Part shown: positions 16,505 through 24,144 of the stretch, piece by piece
How positions within the stretch are numbered: position 1 is the first letter of the stretch
Layout of the letters: each line of letters opens with the position of its first letter
Origin: Chloroflexota bacterium
GTDB taxonomy: Bacteria > Chloroflexota > Anaerolineae > Aggregatilineales > Ch27
Direction of reading: 5' to 3'
Assembly (NCBI GenBank): GCA_019873685.1
Contig: JAIOAT010000009.1
Coordinates: 33,527 to 97,526, forward strand
Length of the DNA: 64,000 nucleotides
The notes under the pieces: generated by a model
The model's database searches: none
Told to the model about the DNA's origin: nothing
The model's input: only the letters and a program-made list of their open reading frames with translations
Position numbers and translations under genes: made by a program

Positions 16505-17650
16505 TCAGTCAATCACGATCAGCGACGGGTAGCCGGTGGTCAGCGGCTCGCCGCCCCCAGACCGAACCACGACAACATCTTCCACCCGTGCCGCCGGTCC
16601 CCAGGGGACGAGAATACTCGGCTCCACCGTGAAGAGCATCCCTTCAGCCAGTACGGTTTCATCCCCCGCCGTCAGGAAAGGCGGCTCGTGCACGTCCAGG
16701 CCGATGCCATGCCCCAGCCGGTGGCGGAAGTTTGGGCCGTAGCCACCCTCTACAATCACCTGCCGCGCGGCGGCATCCGCCCGGGCCGCCGTCGCCTGAC
16801 CGGCCCGCAGCGCGGCGATCCCCTCCGCCTGCGAGGCCATCACCAGCTCATGCACGCGCCGCATTTCCTCATCTGGCTGGCCAAAGTACACCGTGCGGCC
16901 GTAGTCGTAGCAGTAACCCTCGTGGATCGCGCCGAAGTCGAACAGGATGGCCACCGGCGGCTTCAGCGGACGGTGCCAGGTTTGCTCATGCTTGCCAAAG
17001 ATCAGCTCGTGATTGGGGCCGGTATTGTAGAGCGCCGTGGTAAAGGACGGCCCCAGCGCTCCGTGACGGCGCAACTGGTAATCCACCTCGGCCATGATCT
17101 CCAGTTCGGTGATGCCATGCCGGAGTTTGGGTAGCACATCGGCGAAAGCAGCCTCTGTGATCGCCCCGGCCCGGCGCATGATGGCGATCTCCGCCTCGCT
17201 CTTGATCGCCCGCAGCGGGCGCAACAGATCGGTGGCGGAGATGAAGGCCGCGCCGGGGAAGATCGCGTGCAGGCGGGAAGCGGTCTCCGCCCGTGCGCGG
17301 TCGCCAAGGGCGATGCGCGGCCTGGGCGGCACACCAAAGCGCGCTGCAATCTCCCGCACCAACGTTGCCGGATCATCGTGATCGCCCAGGATGCGCAACT
17401 CGACGCCGGTGGAATCGGCCAGGCCGCCAAATTCGGCTGTCATGCGCGGCAGGGCCAGCAGGGGCGCCCCCTGGGGAGCCATCCATAACCCCTCCAGCCA
17501 CGCGCCGGGATGGATCGTCGCCCCGAAGTTAGGGAAGTCGCGGGGCACGCCGGTCAGATACTGCAAATCGGCGGAAACCGGCAGGAAGGCCAGATCAGCG
17601 CTGCGCCCCAGCGCTTCCTGAAACCGTTGCTGGCGTTCGCTGTAGTTCAT
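16505..17650 (-). CDS. M24 family metallopeptidase (Xaa-Pro dipeptidase/creatinase-like)
   Basis: 381-residue pita-bread-fold hydrolase with the full dinuclear metal set: Asp238 (FDFGAIH), Asp249 (CYDYGRT), His314 (RLGHGIGLDVHEPP), Glu343 (FTVEPSI) and Glu357 (ARVEDVVV). An N-terminal creatinase-like domain spans about 1-145. The family includes aminopeptidase P, prolidase, creatinase and ectoine hydrolase. With a Rid protein, two LLM enzymes and a peptide-class importer next to it, a role in opening an imported peptide or amide is reasonable. It is first in the operon; GGAGAGAGG lies upstream of the ATG. Confidence 0.88.
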   Translation of the reverse strand: MNYSERQQRFQEALGRSADLAFLPVSADLQYLTGVPRDFPNFGATIHPGAWLEGLWMAPQGAPLLALPRMTAEFGGLADSTGVELRILGDHDDPATLVREIAARFGVPPRPRIALGDRARAETASRLHAIFPGAAFISATDLLRPLRAIKSEAEIAIMRRAGAITEAAFADVLPKLRHGITELEIMAEVDYQLRRHGALGPSFTTALYNTGPNHELIFGKHEQTWHRPLKPPVAILFDFGAIHEGYCYDYGRTVYFGQPDEEMRRVHELVMASQAEGIAALRAGQATAARADAAARQVIVEGGYGPNFRHRLGHGIGLDVHEPPFLTAGDETVLAEGMLFTVEPSILVPWGPAARVEDVVVVRSGGGEPLTTGYPSLIVID

Positions 17651-17942
17651 GCAAACCTCTCTCCGGAGCAGGTAATGAGCCGGTCAGGGGCGCACCCGGC
17701 GGCATGATCCGGCAACCGCCAGGCGCGCGGTCGCGCTCTATTGTCACTGATTCGCGCCGGGATGCAACCGCTGCACCACAGCCACTACACGCAGGCACTC
17801 CGATCACCGGGCGGAAAGAGAGCGGCCCCTGCCGCACAGAACCCTACTCCTGCCGCCAGTGACTGCCTTTCACCTATCTCCCGGTCTCTGGCCCCCCGGC
17901 CTCCTGGCCTCCTGACTTTCTGACCTGATCAGCCCAACAGGA
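17651..17942. other. Intergenic region between the M24 operon and the gntR gene, left part
   Basis: About 290 bases with no convincing gene. It should hold the leftward promoter for the M24 operon, but I could not find a clear -35/-10 pair on that strand. Short direct C-rich runs (for example GGCCCCCCGGCCTCCTGGCCTCC near 17890) are low-complexity only. Confidence 0.5.
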
Positions 17943-17991
17943 TTGACTCCAGACAGATTTCGCCCTATGCTGATAGATAGCGGTATATACC
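17943..17991 (+). promoter_or_regulatory. Promoter and GntR-type operator upstream of gntR
   Basis: TTGACT at 17943-17948 and TATGCT at 17966-17971 are separated by 17 bases, a good sigma70-like promoter pointing to the GntR gene. The 10-base perfect palindrome GGTATATACC at 17982-17991 lies at the expected start of transcription and matches the GTxTAxAC core recognised by HutC-type GntR regulators. Negative autoregulation, possibly with control of the divergent M24 operon, is inferred. Confidence 0.7.
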
Positions 17992-18046
17992 ACCCTAGAC
18001 CAAAGAAGTCCGGATGCCCGGACAGCGCGTCAGGGGGAGACACGCC

Positions 18047-18838
18047 GTGAACGTGCAGCCGCATTCATCCGAACCGATCTACATCCAGATCAAGAACTAT
18101 CTGCAGATGCAGATTCAGACGGGGGCGTACCCCGTCGGCGCACGGCTGCCTTCCGAGCGCGAGCTAGCCGAGCAGTTCAATGTCAGCCGGATGACTGCCC
18201 GCCAGGCCCTGCTCCTGCTGGCTCGCGAGGGCCTGACGTACACCCGCGTCGGCAAGGGCACCTACGTTTCCCCGCCCAAGTTTGACCAGGACCTGGACGC
18301 CCTGCGCAGCTTCACCGAAGAGATGCGCCAGCGCGGAGTCGAACCTTCCAGCCGCGTACTGGAGGCCGCGCTGCGGCCCGCCGATGACGAAGTTGCCGCG
18401 CGGTTGCAGATCGCACCGGGGGCGGAAGTGGTCGTCCTCAGTCGCGTCCGCCTGGCCGATGGCAAGCCGCTGGCTATCGAAACCACCCACCTCGATCATC
18501 AGATGTGTCCCGGCATTCTGGACGGGCATGACTTCAGCCGCGAATCGCTTTACGGCGTGTTGCGCCGCGAATACGGCTGGGTGCTGGTCTGGGCGGATCA
18601 GATCATCGAGGCCCGCCTGCCCCAGCCCCACGAGCGCCGCCTGTTGAACATCGACCGCCAGACGCCGGTGCTGGGCATCCGCCGCACAACCTATTCCCGG
18701 CACGACCGGCCGGTTGAATTCGTCTATTCCGTTTACCGTGGCGACCAGTACCAGCTCCGGGCCATCCTCCGCCACCCCGATTCGACAGCGATCAGCGGCG
18801 TGGTGCAGGCCCCGGCGGGCGATTCCGGCACAGGATAG
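18047..18838 (+). CDS. GntR family transcriptional regulator (HutC subfamily, UTRA domain)
   Basis: 263-residue repressor type. A winged-helix DNA-binding domain spans about 8-75 (IYIQIKNYLQMQIQTGAYPVGARLPSERELAEQFNVSRMTARQAL) and a UTRA effector domain about 90-240 (ending in TTYSRHDRPVEFVYSVYRGDQYQL). UTRA domains bind sugar phosphates or amino-sugar phosphates. The GTG at 18047 has a GGGGGAG site 7 bases upstream and is preferred over an in-frame ATG at 18014. It heads a run of genes on the same strand: ROK kinase, amidotransferase-like protein and sugar ABC system, which it probably controls. Confidence 0.9.
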   Translation: MNVQPHSSEPIYIQIKNYLQMQIQTGAYPVGARLPSERELAEQFNVSRMTARQALLLLAREGLTYTRVGKGTYVSPPKFDQDLDALRSFTEEMRQRGVEPSSRVLEAALRPADDEVAARLQIAPGAEVVVLSRVRLADGKPLAIETTHLDHQMCPGILDGHDFSRESLYGVLRREYGWVLVWADQIIEARLPQPHERRLLNIDRQTPVLGIRRTTYSRHDRPVEFVYSVYRGDQYQLRAILRHPDSTAISGVVQAPAGDSGTG

Positions 18839-18903
18839 CGGACAGGACGCGCCCCGGCAGCGCCGGGCAGCGTCCCACTATACGGGATGAGGAGTGCTGA
18901 AAC

Positions 18904-19866
18904 ATGGCTGAGCTTGCGTTGGGCATTGACCTGGGCGGGACCAAGATCGCCGGGGCGCTGGTCACCCGCGAGGGGACAGTCGTCGCTGAAGTCCGGGCGC
19001 CAACCCGACCGGAAGAAGGCGTCGAGCCGGTGATCGGGCGGATGGCGGACTGCATCCGCGCCCTGCAGGCCCAGGCCGGGGCGGGCCACCGCATCGTCGG
19101 GATCGGCATCGGGGCCGCCGGCTCCACCGATCACGTGCGCGGCGTGGTCATTATGGGGTCCAACCTGCGCTGGGTCAACGTGCCCTTGCGCGACCGGCTG
19201 CTGGCCCACCTGGGTGATGCCTGGACTGGCCCGATCAGCGTGGCCAAGGATACCAACGCCGCCGTGCTGGGCGAACTGCTCTACGGTGCAGGCCGCGGCG
19301 CGCACACCATCCTCTACGTCACCGTCGGGACAGGCATCGGCGGCGGCCTGGTGCTGGAAGGCAGGCTGTATCACGGCGTCAGCGGCGGCGCTGCCGACCT
19401 CGGCCACCTGATCGTGGAGACGGACGGCCCGCTGTGCGGCTGTGGCAAGCGCGGCTGTGTGGAGGCGCTGGCTTCTGGCCCGGCCATCGCCCGCCAGGCG
19501 CGGGAGCAGCTGGCTGCCGGACGGCCTTCGATCCTGGCCGATCGCCCTGCCGATACCCTGACCGCTGTCGACGTAGTTGAAGCGGCCCAGCGGGGCGACG
19601 CCCTGGCCCGCGAGATCATCACCCTGGCCGGGCAGCGGCTGGGCATGGTGCTGGCCTGGTGCGTGGATGTCGTCAACCCGGAGCGGATCATCATCGGCGG
19701 CGGCGTGGCGGCGGCGGGTGACCTGCTGTTTGAGCCGGTACGCCAGACGGTCGCCGTGCGCGCCCTGCCTTCTAACGTGGAAGCTGTGCGCATCGTGCCC
19801 GCCGGGCTGGGCGCCAACTCCGGTGAGATCGGCGCCGCCGCCCTGGTCTGGGCGGGCGCGGCATGA
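18904..19866 (+). CDS. ROK family sugar kinase (glucokinase-like)
   Basis: 320 residues. The phosphate-1 loop is LGIDLGGTKIAGAL at the N-terminus. The catalytic Asp lies in VAKDTNAAVLGE, followed by YVTVGTGIGGGLVLEG, and the ROK zinc motif is GHLIVETDGPLCGCGKRGCVEALASG with all Cys residues present. It phosphorylates glucose or a related sugar or amino sugar after uptake. GAGGAG precedes the ATG. It follows the GntR gene and precedes an ABC importer, so its substrate is probably the imported sugar or a hydrolysis product of it. Confidence 0.9.
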   Translation: MAELALGIDLGGTKIAGALVTREGTVVAEVRAPTRPEEGVEPVIGRMADCIRALQAQAGAGHRIVGIGIGAAGSTDHVRGVVIMGSNLRWVNVPLRDRLLAHLGDAWTGPISVAKDTNAAVLGELLYGAGRGAHTILYVTVGTGIGGGLVLEGRLYHGVSGGAADLGHLIVETDGPLCGCGKRGCVEALASGPAIARQAREQLAAGRPSILADRPADTLTAVDVVEAAQRGDALAREIITLAGQRLGMVLAWCVDVVNPERIIIGGGVAAAGDLLFEPVRQTVAVRALPSNVEAVRIVPAGLGANSGEIGAAALVWAGAA

Positions 19867-19912
19867 ACGGGAAGTGCAGCAGGTAGCGGTCATCGACCGC
19901 AGGAGAGGGGTT

Positions 19913-20674
19913 ATGAGCAAAGTTCTGTATGCTGGCGACTCGGCGATCATGGCTGTCCTGGGGCTGGAAGGCATCGAGGTCTTCCCCCTGCTGGATCAGA
20001 TCTGGGACGCCGGGACATACCTGCGCGGCGCGCTGGAAAGCAGCGGGCATACCGTCACCCGGATGCTCTCCCATGAAGCGTACTACCATCTGCCGGAGAC
20101 GGCTGAGGCGCTGGCGGCCTACGATGTGCTGATTCTCAGCGACATCGGCCATGACACGGTGGTGCTCTACCCCGGCGCGCGCCGCAACGCCGTGCCAATG
20201 GGGCCGAATCGCCTGAAGGAGATCGTCCGCTTTGTGGAAAACGGCGGCGGGCTGGCTTATGTCGGCGGCTACTTCACCTACCAGGGGCATCACGGCCAGG
20301 GCCGCTGGTACGGGACGCCGGTCGCCCGCATCCTGCCGGTAGAGATTCTGCCCATGCACGACGACCGGATCGAGACGCCGGAAGGCGCGCGCCCGCGCAT
20401 CCTGCGCCCCGATCACCCGATCCTGGCCGGCATCCCCACCGACCCCATGCCGATGTTCATGGGCTACAACAAAACTGCCCCGCGCCAGGGGGCGGAACTG
20501 CTGGCCCGCATTGGCGATGACGACGACCCCTTCCTGGCCTGCTGGACGGTGGGTAAGGGCCGCGTGCTGGCCATCACGTCGGATGTCGCGCCGCACTGGG
20601 GTAGCGATTTCATCCGCTGGCCGCACTATCAGCAATTCTGGGATCAGGCCATCCGCTGGCTCAGCGGAGCGTAA
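19913..20674 (+). CDS. Class I glutamine-amidotransferase-like protein (DUF1355/ThuA-related fold)
   Basis: 253-residue cytoplasmic protein with the flavodoxin-like fold of the putative glutamine amidotransferase family: KVLYAGDSAIMAVLGLEG, YDVLILSDIGHDTVVLYPG, a VENGGGLAYVGGYFTYQG elbow and WTVGKGRVLAITSDVAPHWG. The usual nucleophile Cys of amidotransferases is replaced by Gly/Tyr at the elbow, so amidase activity is unlikely; relatives sit in sugar-utilisation operons with unclear roles. Start ATG at 19913 follows AGGAGAGG. It lies between the ROK kinase and the sugar-binding protein genes. Confidence 0.72.
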   Translation: MSKVLYAGDSAIMAVLGLEGIEVFPLLDQIWDAGTYLRGALESSGHTVTRMLSHEAYYHLPETAEALAAYDVLILSDIGHDTVVLYPGARRNAVPMGPNRLKEIVRFVENGGGLAYVGGYFTYQGHHGQGRWYGTPVARILPVEILPMHDDRIETPEGARPRILRPDHPILAGIPTDPMPMFMGYNKTAPRQGAELLARIGDDDDPFLACWTVGKGRVLAITSDVAPHWGSDFIRWPHYQQFWDQAIRWLSGA

Positions 20675-20793
20675 AGCCTGCTCAATGGGAAAAGGAGGGA
20701 AAAGCGCCAAGACCTGTGCTCTGTTGCGCGGATAACCGATAACTACGCGCCCCATTCGTTCTTGAAAGTTTTGCTAAAGAGGAGAAGTTGCAG

Positions 20794-22083
20794 ATGTCAA
20801 AGATCGCACGTTTGCTGCTAATCGCCGTCTTTCTGATCGTCGCCATCGGCCCGGTAGCTGCGCAGGGGCCGGTCGAGATCGTTTTCTGGCACATGGAGCA
20901 GCCGCCGCATCGCGTTGCCCGCGTGCAGGAACTGCTCGACGAATTCAACGCCGCCCACCCGGATATCGTCGTCCGCCAGGAGCCGCAGAACTGGGGCGAG
21001 ATCTACACCAAGGCGCCCGCCGCAGTAGCGGCTGGCAACGCTCCGGATATGCTCTTTGCCATCCCGGACTTCACGCCGATCATCCGCGCGGTGGGGGCGG
21101 TGCAGCCGGTCGATGACTTCGTGGCCGAGATGAACGAAGCCCATGGCTTCTTCCCGGCGGCCATTGAGCCGTACAGCTACGAAGATCATGTCTGGGCGGT
21201 GCCGCTGTGGAACATGGCGCACTCGCTGTGGTACCGCAAGAGCGTCTTCGCTGAGGCCGGCGTTGAGCCGCCGACCACCTGGGACGAATGGCTGGCCGCC
21301 GTCCAGACCCTGACCACCGATACCCAGTATGGCATCGGCCTGCCCGCCAACCGCCACCTGTACACCGATCAGACCACCTATGACTTCATGATCAACGCCG
21401 GCGCCTCGGAAATCTACAACCCCGATGGCACGCTGCGCTTCAACAACGAGGCGACCGTCGCCGCCTTCGACTTCTACAAGCAGCTCTATCAGTACTCGCC
21501 GCCCGACAGCCCGAACTGGACCTGGGGCGAGGCCGAAGCCTGCTTCGCCAGCCGCACCTGCGCTTCCATCCTCCAGTTCACGGTGATCACCACCTATGAC
21601 ACCCAGGCTGAGGGCGATCCGGAAGACCTGGGCGTGATGGCCATCCCGCATTCAGCGGATGTCGAGCAGTCGGGCACGATCGCCTATGTGAACGGCGTCA
21701 TGGTGCTGACCGATGACCCCGCCAAGCAGGAGGCAATCTACACCTTCCTGCGCTTCCTCCTGGAGCCGGAGAACTATGGCCGCTTCCTGAACATGGAACC
21801 TGGCCTGTTCCTGCCGGTCACCGAGAGCGGTAGCCAGGCTGCCAGCTACTGGGAAGACCCGATGGTCGTCAAGTACAAGAGCCAGATCGAGGTCATGCTG
21901 GAGAACTCCCGCAACGGCATGCTGTTCGGGTTCACCGGCGGCAACATCTTCCCCAGCATCGCCCAGATTTCGGCCCAGAACCTGCTGGCCCAGACCCTGC
22001 AGAAGGTCCTGATCGACAATATGGACCCGGCGGAAGCGGTGGCTGAAGGTCAGGCCCTGATGGAAGAAGCGATCGAAGACTGA
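20794..22083 (+). CDS. Sugar ABC transporter substrate-binding protein (SBP family 1)
   Basis: 429-residue secreted binding protein. The signal peptide (SKIARLLLIAVFLIVAIGPVAAQ) ends at an AAQ site, followed by VEIVFWHMEQPPHRVARVQELLDEFN, the usual family 1 opening. EPPTTWDEWLAAVQTLT and the C-terminal LAQTLQKVLIDNMDPAEAVAEGQALMEEAI are typical. ATG 20794 fits the AGAGGAGAAG ribosome site; a TTG six bases earlier is too close to it. It serves the two permeases encoded next, across a strong hairpin. Confidence 0.93.
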   Translation: MSKIARLLLIAVFLIVAIGPVAAQGPVEIVFWHMEQPPHRVARVQELLDEFNAAHPDIVVRQEPQNWGEIYTKAPAAVAAGNAPDMLFAIPDFTPIIRAVGAVQPVDDFVAEMNEAHGFFPAAIEPYSYEDHVWAVPLWNMAHSLWYRKSVFAEAGVEPPTTWDEWLAAVQTLTTDTQYGIGLPANRHLYTDQTTYDFMINAGASEIYNPDGTLRFNNEATVAAFDFYKQLYQYSPPDSPNWTWGEAEACFASRTCASILQFTVITTYDTQAEGDPEDLGVMAIPHSADVEQSGTIAYVNGVMVLTDDPAKQEAIYTFLRFLLEPENYGRFLNMEPGLFLPVTESGSQAASYWEDPMVVKYKSQIEVMLENSRNGMLFGFTGGNIFPSIAQISAQNLLAQTLQKVLIDNMDPAEAVAEGQALMEEAIED

Positions 22084-22114
22084 TCGTCCGCTGTCCCTGT
22101 GGGGACTTCCTGAC

Positions 22115-22145
22115 CCGGTGGGAAGGGGGCTTCCCTTCCCACCGG
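22115..22145 (+). terminator. Strong hairpin after the binding-protein gene
   Basis: A 13-bp perfect stem (CCGGTGGGAAGGG / CCCTTCCCACCGG) with a 5-base loop, 31 bases after the stop and just ahead of the permease start. Only a weak T-run follows, so mRNA protection or partial termination is more likely than full termination. Confidence 0.72.
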
Positions 22146-22168
22146 CTTTACCTGCATGAGGGATGCCC

Positions 22169-23119
22169 ATGACCAACGCCACCCCCACCACGACCGGGCG
22201 GGCCAGAACCGGCCTGCTCGCCGGGCGCTTTCGTCGGCCAGCAGGGGATACCCTGCTCGGCTACCTGCTGGTGGCCCCGCTGATTCTATGGCTGGCCGGG
22301 ACCATTCTCTACCCGCTGCTTTCGGCGATACGCCTGAGCTTCCTGGATGTCGGGATCATCGGCACCGGCGGCCAGTTTGTTGGCCTGGAAAACTACAGCA
22401 AAGTCCTCGGCTCCGATAACTTCTGGGAAGCCTTCGGGCGCAGCCTGGTGTGGGTGGTCGCCAATGCCGTGCTGCAAACCCTGGCCGCTTTCATCACCGC
22501 CCTGATCCTCAAGCAGCGCTTCCGCGGGCAGGGGCTGGCCCGCGTGTGGGTGATCCTGTCCTGGATCGTCCCGACGGTGGTGGTGGTCATCATCTGGCGC
22601 TGGCTGCTGGGCACCTCCGGCGGGATCGTCAACTATCTGCTGGTCACGCTGGGCATCACCCCGCAGCCAGTCGGCTTCTTCGGCACGGGGCCAACCGCGC
22701 GCACTTCGGTCATCTTCATCAACTCCTGGCGCTGGTTCCCGCTGATGGCCGTGATCCTGCTGGCGGGGATGCAGAGCATCCCGGAGGAACTGTACGAGGC
22801 AGCCTCGGTCGATGGCGCCTCAGCCTGGCAGCGGTTCTGGCACATCACCATGCCAGGCCTGCAGGCTGTGCTGTTCGTGATGGGCCTGGTCGGGATGCTC
22901 TGGTCGATCAACGTCTTCGACATCATCTGGCTGCTAACCCGCGGCGGGCCATCCGCGGCCACGACCACACTGCCTGTCTTTATCTACGATACCGCTTTCT
23001 TCAAGTACCGGCTCAGCCGCTCGGCGGCGGCTTCGGTGGTGCTGGGGCTGGTGCTGCTGGCCTTCGCCGTGCTGTACACCCGCGTGATGGCCCCGCGTGC
23101 TGAGGAGGAGCAGGGATGA
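22169..23119 (+). CDS. Sugar ABC transporter permease (MalF/UgpA type)
   Basis: 316 residues with six membrane segments and the EAA loop LYEAASVDGASAWQRFWHITMPGL. A polar N-terminus of about 30 residues precedes the first span (YLLVAPLILWLAGTILYPLL). Two in-frame ATGs lie at 22163 and 22169; the second has the better distance from GAGGG at 22158-22162. Its stop overlaps the next permease start (ATGA). It is the partner of the binding protein encoded upstream. Confidence 0.92.
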   Translation: MTNATPTTTGRARTGLLAGRFRRPAGDTLLGYLLVAPLILWLAGTILYPLLSAIRLSFLDVGIIGTGGQFVGLENYSKVLGSDNFWEAFGRSLVWVVANAVLQTLAAFITALILKQRFRGQGLARVWVILSWIVPTVVVVIIWRWLLGTSGGIVNYLLVTLGITPQPVGFFGTGPTARTSVIFINSWRWFPLMAVILLAGMQSIPEELYEAASVDGASAWQRFWHITMPGLQAVLFVMGLVGMLWSINVFDIIWLLTRGGPSAATTTLPVFIYDTAFFKYRLSRSAAASVVLGLVLLAFAVLYTRVMAPRAEEEQG

Positions 23120-23952
23120 CGACTGATCTGGCGGGCTTGCGCCGCTCACTGGGGGTGTACCTGTCGGTGGCTGTGCTGCTGATCGTGGTCATCGCCCCCT
23201 TCTACTGGATTTTCACCGGCTCGATCAAAGCGCCGCAGGAGATCATCGCCCAGGTGCCGACGCTGATCCCGCAGTCATTGACACTGGAGCACTATGACCA
23301 TCTGCTGGCGTCGTCGGCCTTCCCGCGCTACCTGCTTAACAGCACCATCATCGCCGCCCTGACGATGGTGATCACGGTCGTGCTGGCCTCGCTGGCAGCC
23401 TATGGCATCTACCGGCTGCGCTTCCCCGGCAGCCAGTTCCTGTTCAAGATCATCCTGGTCACCTACGCCTTCCCCAGCATCCTGCTGCTGGTGCCCCTGT
23501 ACGGCATGTTGAGCCAGGTCGGGTTGATCGATAGCCTGTGGGCGCTGGTGATCGTCAATGTCACCTTTGCCGCGCCGTTTGCCGTGTGGATGCTGCAGGC
23601 TTTCTTCCGCGCTGTGCCTTACGAACTGGAGGAAGCCGCCGCCCTGGACGGCGCCGGCCGCCTGCGGGTCATGCTGCGCATCACCCTGCCGCTGACCGCG
23701 CCGGGCATCGCCAGCATCGCCATCTACGCTTTCATCACCTCCTGGACAGAGTACATGCTGGCTTCGGTGCTGATCATCAGCGACGCTAACCGGACGCTGC
23801 CGGTTGGTCTGGCGGGGATTATCGGACAGTATCAGGTCGACTGGGGGCTGCTGCTGGCCGGAGCCACGCTGACCACGCTGCCGGTGCTGATCCTGTTCGG
23901 GCTGGTGGGCCGCAACTTCGTGGATGGGCTGACCGCCGGGGCCATCAAGTAA
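23116..23952 (+). CDS. Sugar ABC transporter permease (MalG/UgpE type)
   Basis: 278 residues, six spans, EAA loop LEEAAALDGAGRLRVMLRITLPL and the DGLTAGAIK end typical of MalG-like subunits. Start codon overlaps the upstream stop (ATGA) with GAGGAGCAGGG ahead of it. It completes the GntR-linked importer; no ATPase gene follows, and the next gene is an unrelated formate dehydrogenase behind its own promoter-like region. Confidence 0.93.
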   Translation: MTTDLAGLRRSLGVYLSVAVLLIVVIAPFYWIFTGSIKAPQEIIAQVPTLIPQSLTLEHYDHLLASSAFPRYLLNSTIIAALTMVITVVLASLAAYGIYRLRFPGSQFLFKIILVTYAFPSILLLVPLYGMLSQVGLIDSLWALVIVNVTFAAPFAVWMLQAFFRAVPYELEEAAALDGAGRLRVMLRITLPLTAPGIASIAIYAFITSWTEYMLASVLIISDANRTLPVGLAGIIGQYQVDWGLLLAGATLTTLPVLILFGLVGRNFVDGLTAGAIK

Positions 23953-23980
23953 CGCTGGAAAGCCGTCGCTTGCTCCGGTA

Positions 23981-24006
23981 ACCTGACGACATGATCTTCG
24001 TCAGGT
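23981..24006 (+). terminator. Hairpin ending the GntR-linked sugar operon
   Basis: Perfect 9-bp stem (ACCTGACGA / TCGTCAGGT) with an 8-base loop, 29 bases after the last permease stop. No T-run follows, so its strength as a terminator is uncertain. A TATAAT at 24034-24039 shortly after may be the -10 box of the formate dehydrogenase gene. Confidence 0.45.
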
Positions 24007-24144
24007 CTGGCGGCGTCTCCCCTGATCCTGGCCTATAATGAAGGCATGGGGTCGTCCGGCCCGAGACAGGCACGCCGGGCCGGGAGGCGCCCCCTTCTGC
24101 TGCACCACCACCGGGGATGGGCTGTATCAGCCGGGAGGAACCTG

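Noticed and set aside
19577..19912. N-terminal extension of the amidotransferase-like protein over the ROK gene
   Set aside because: The extension lies in a different frame of the ROK kinase gene and the ATG at 19913 has a strong AGGAGAGG site.
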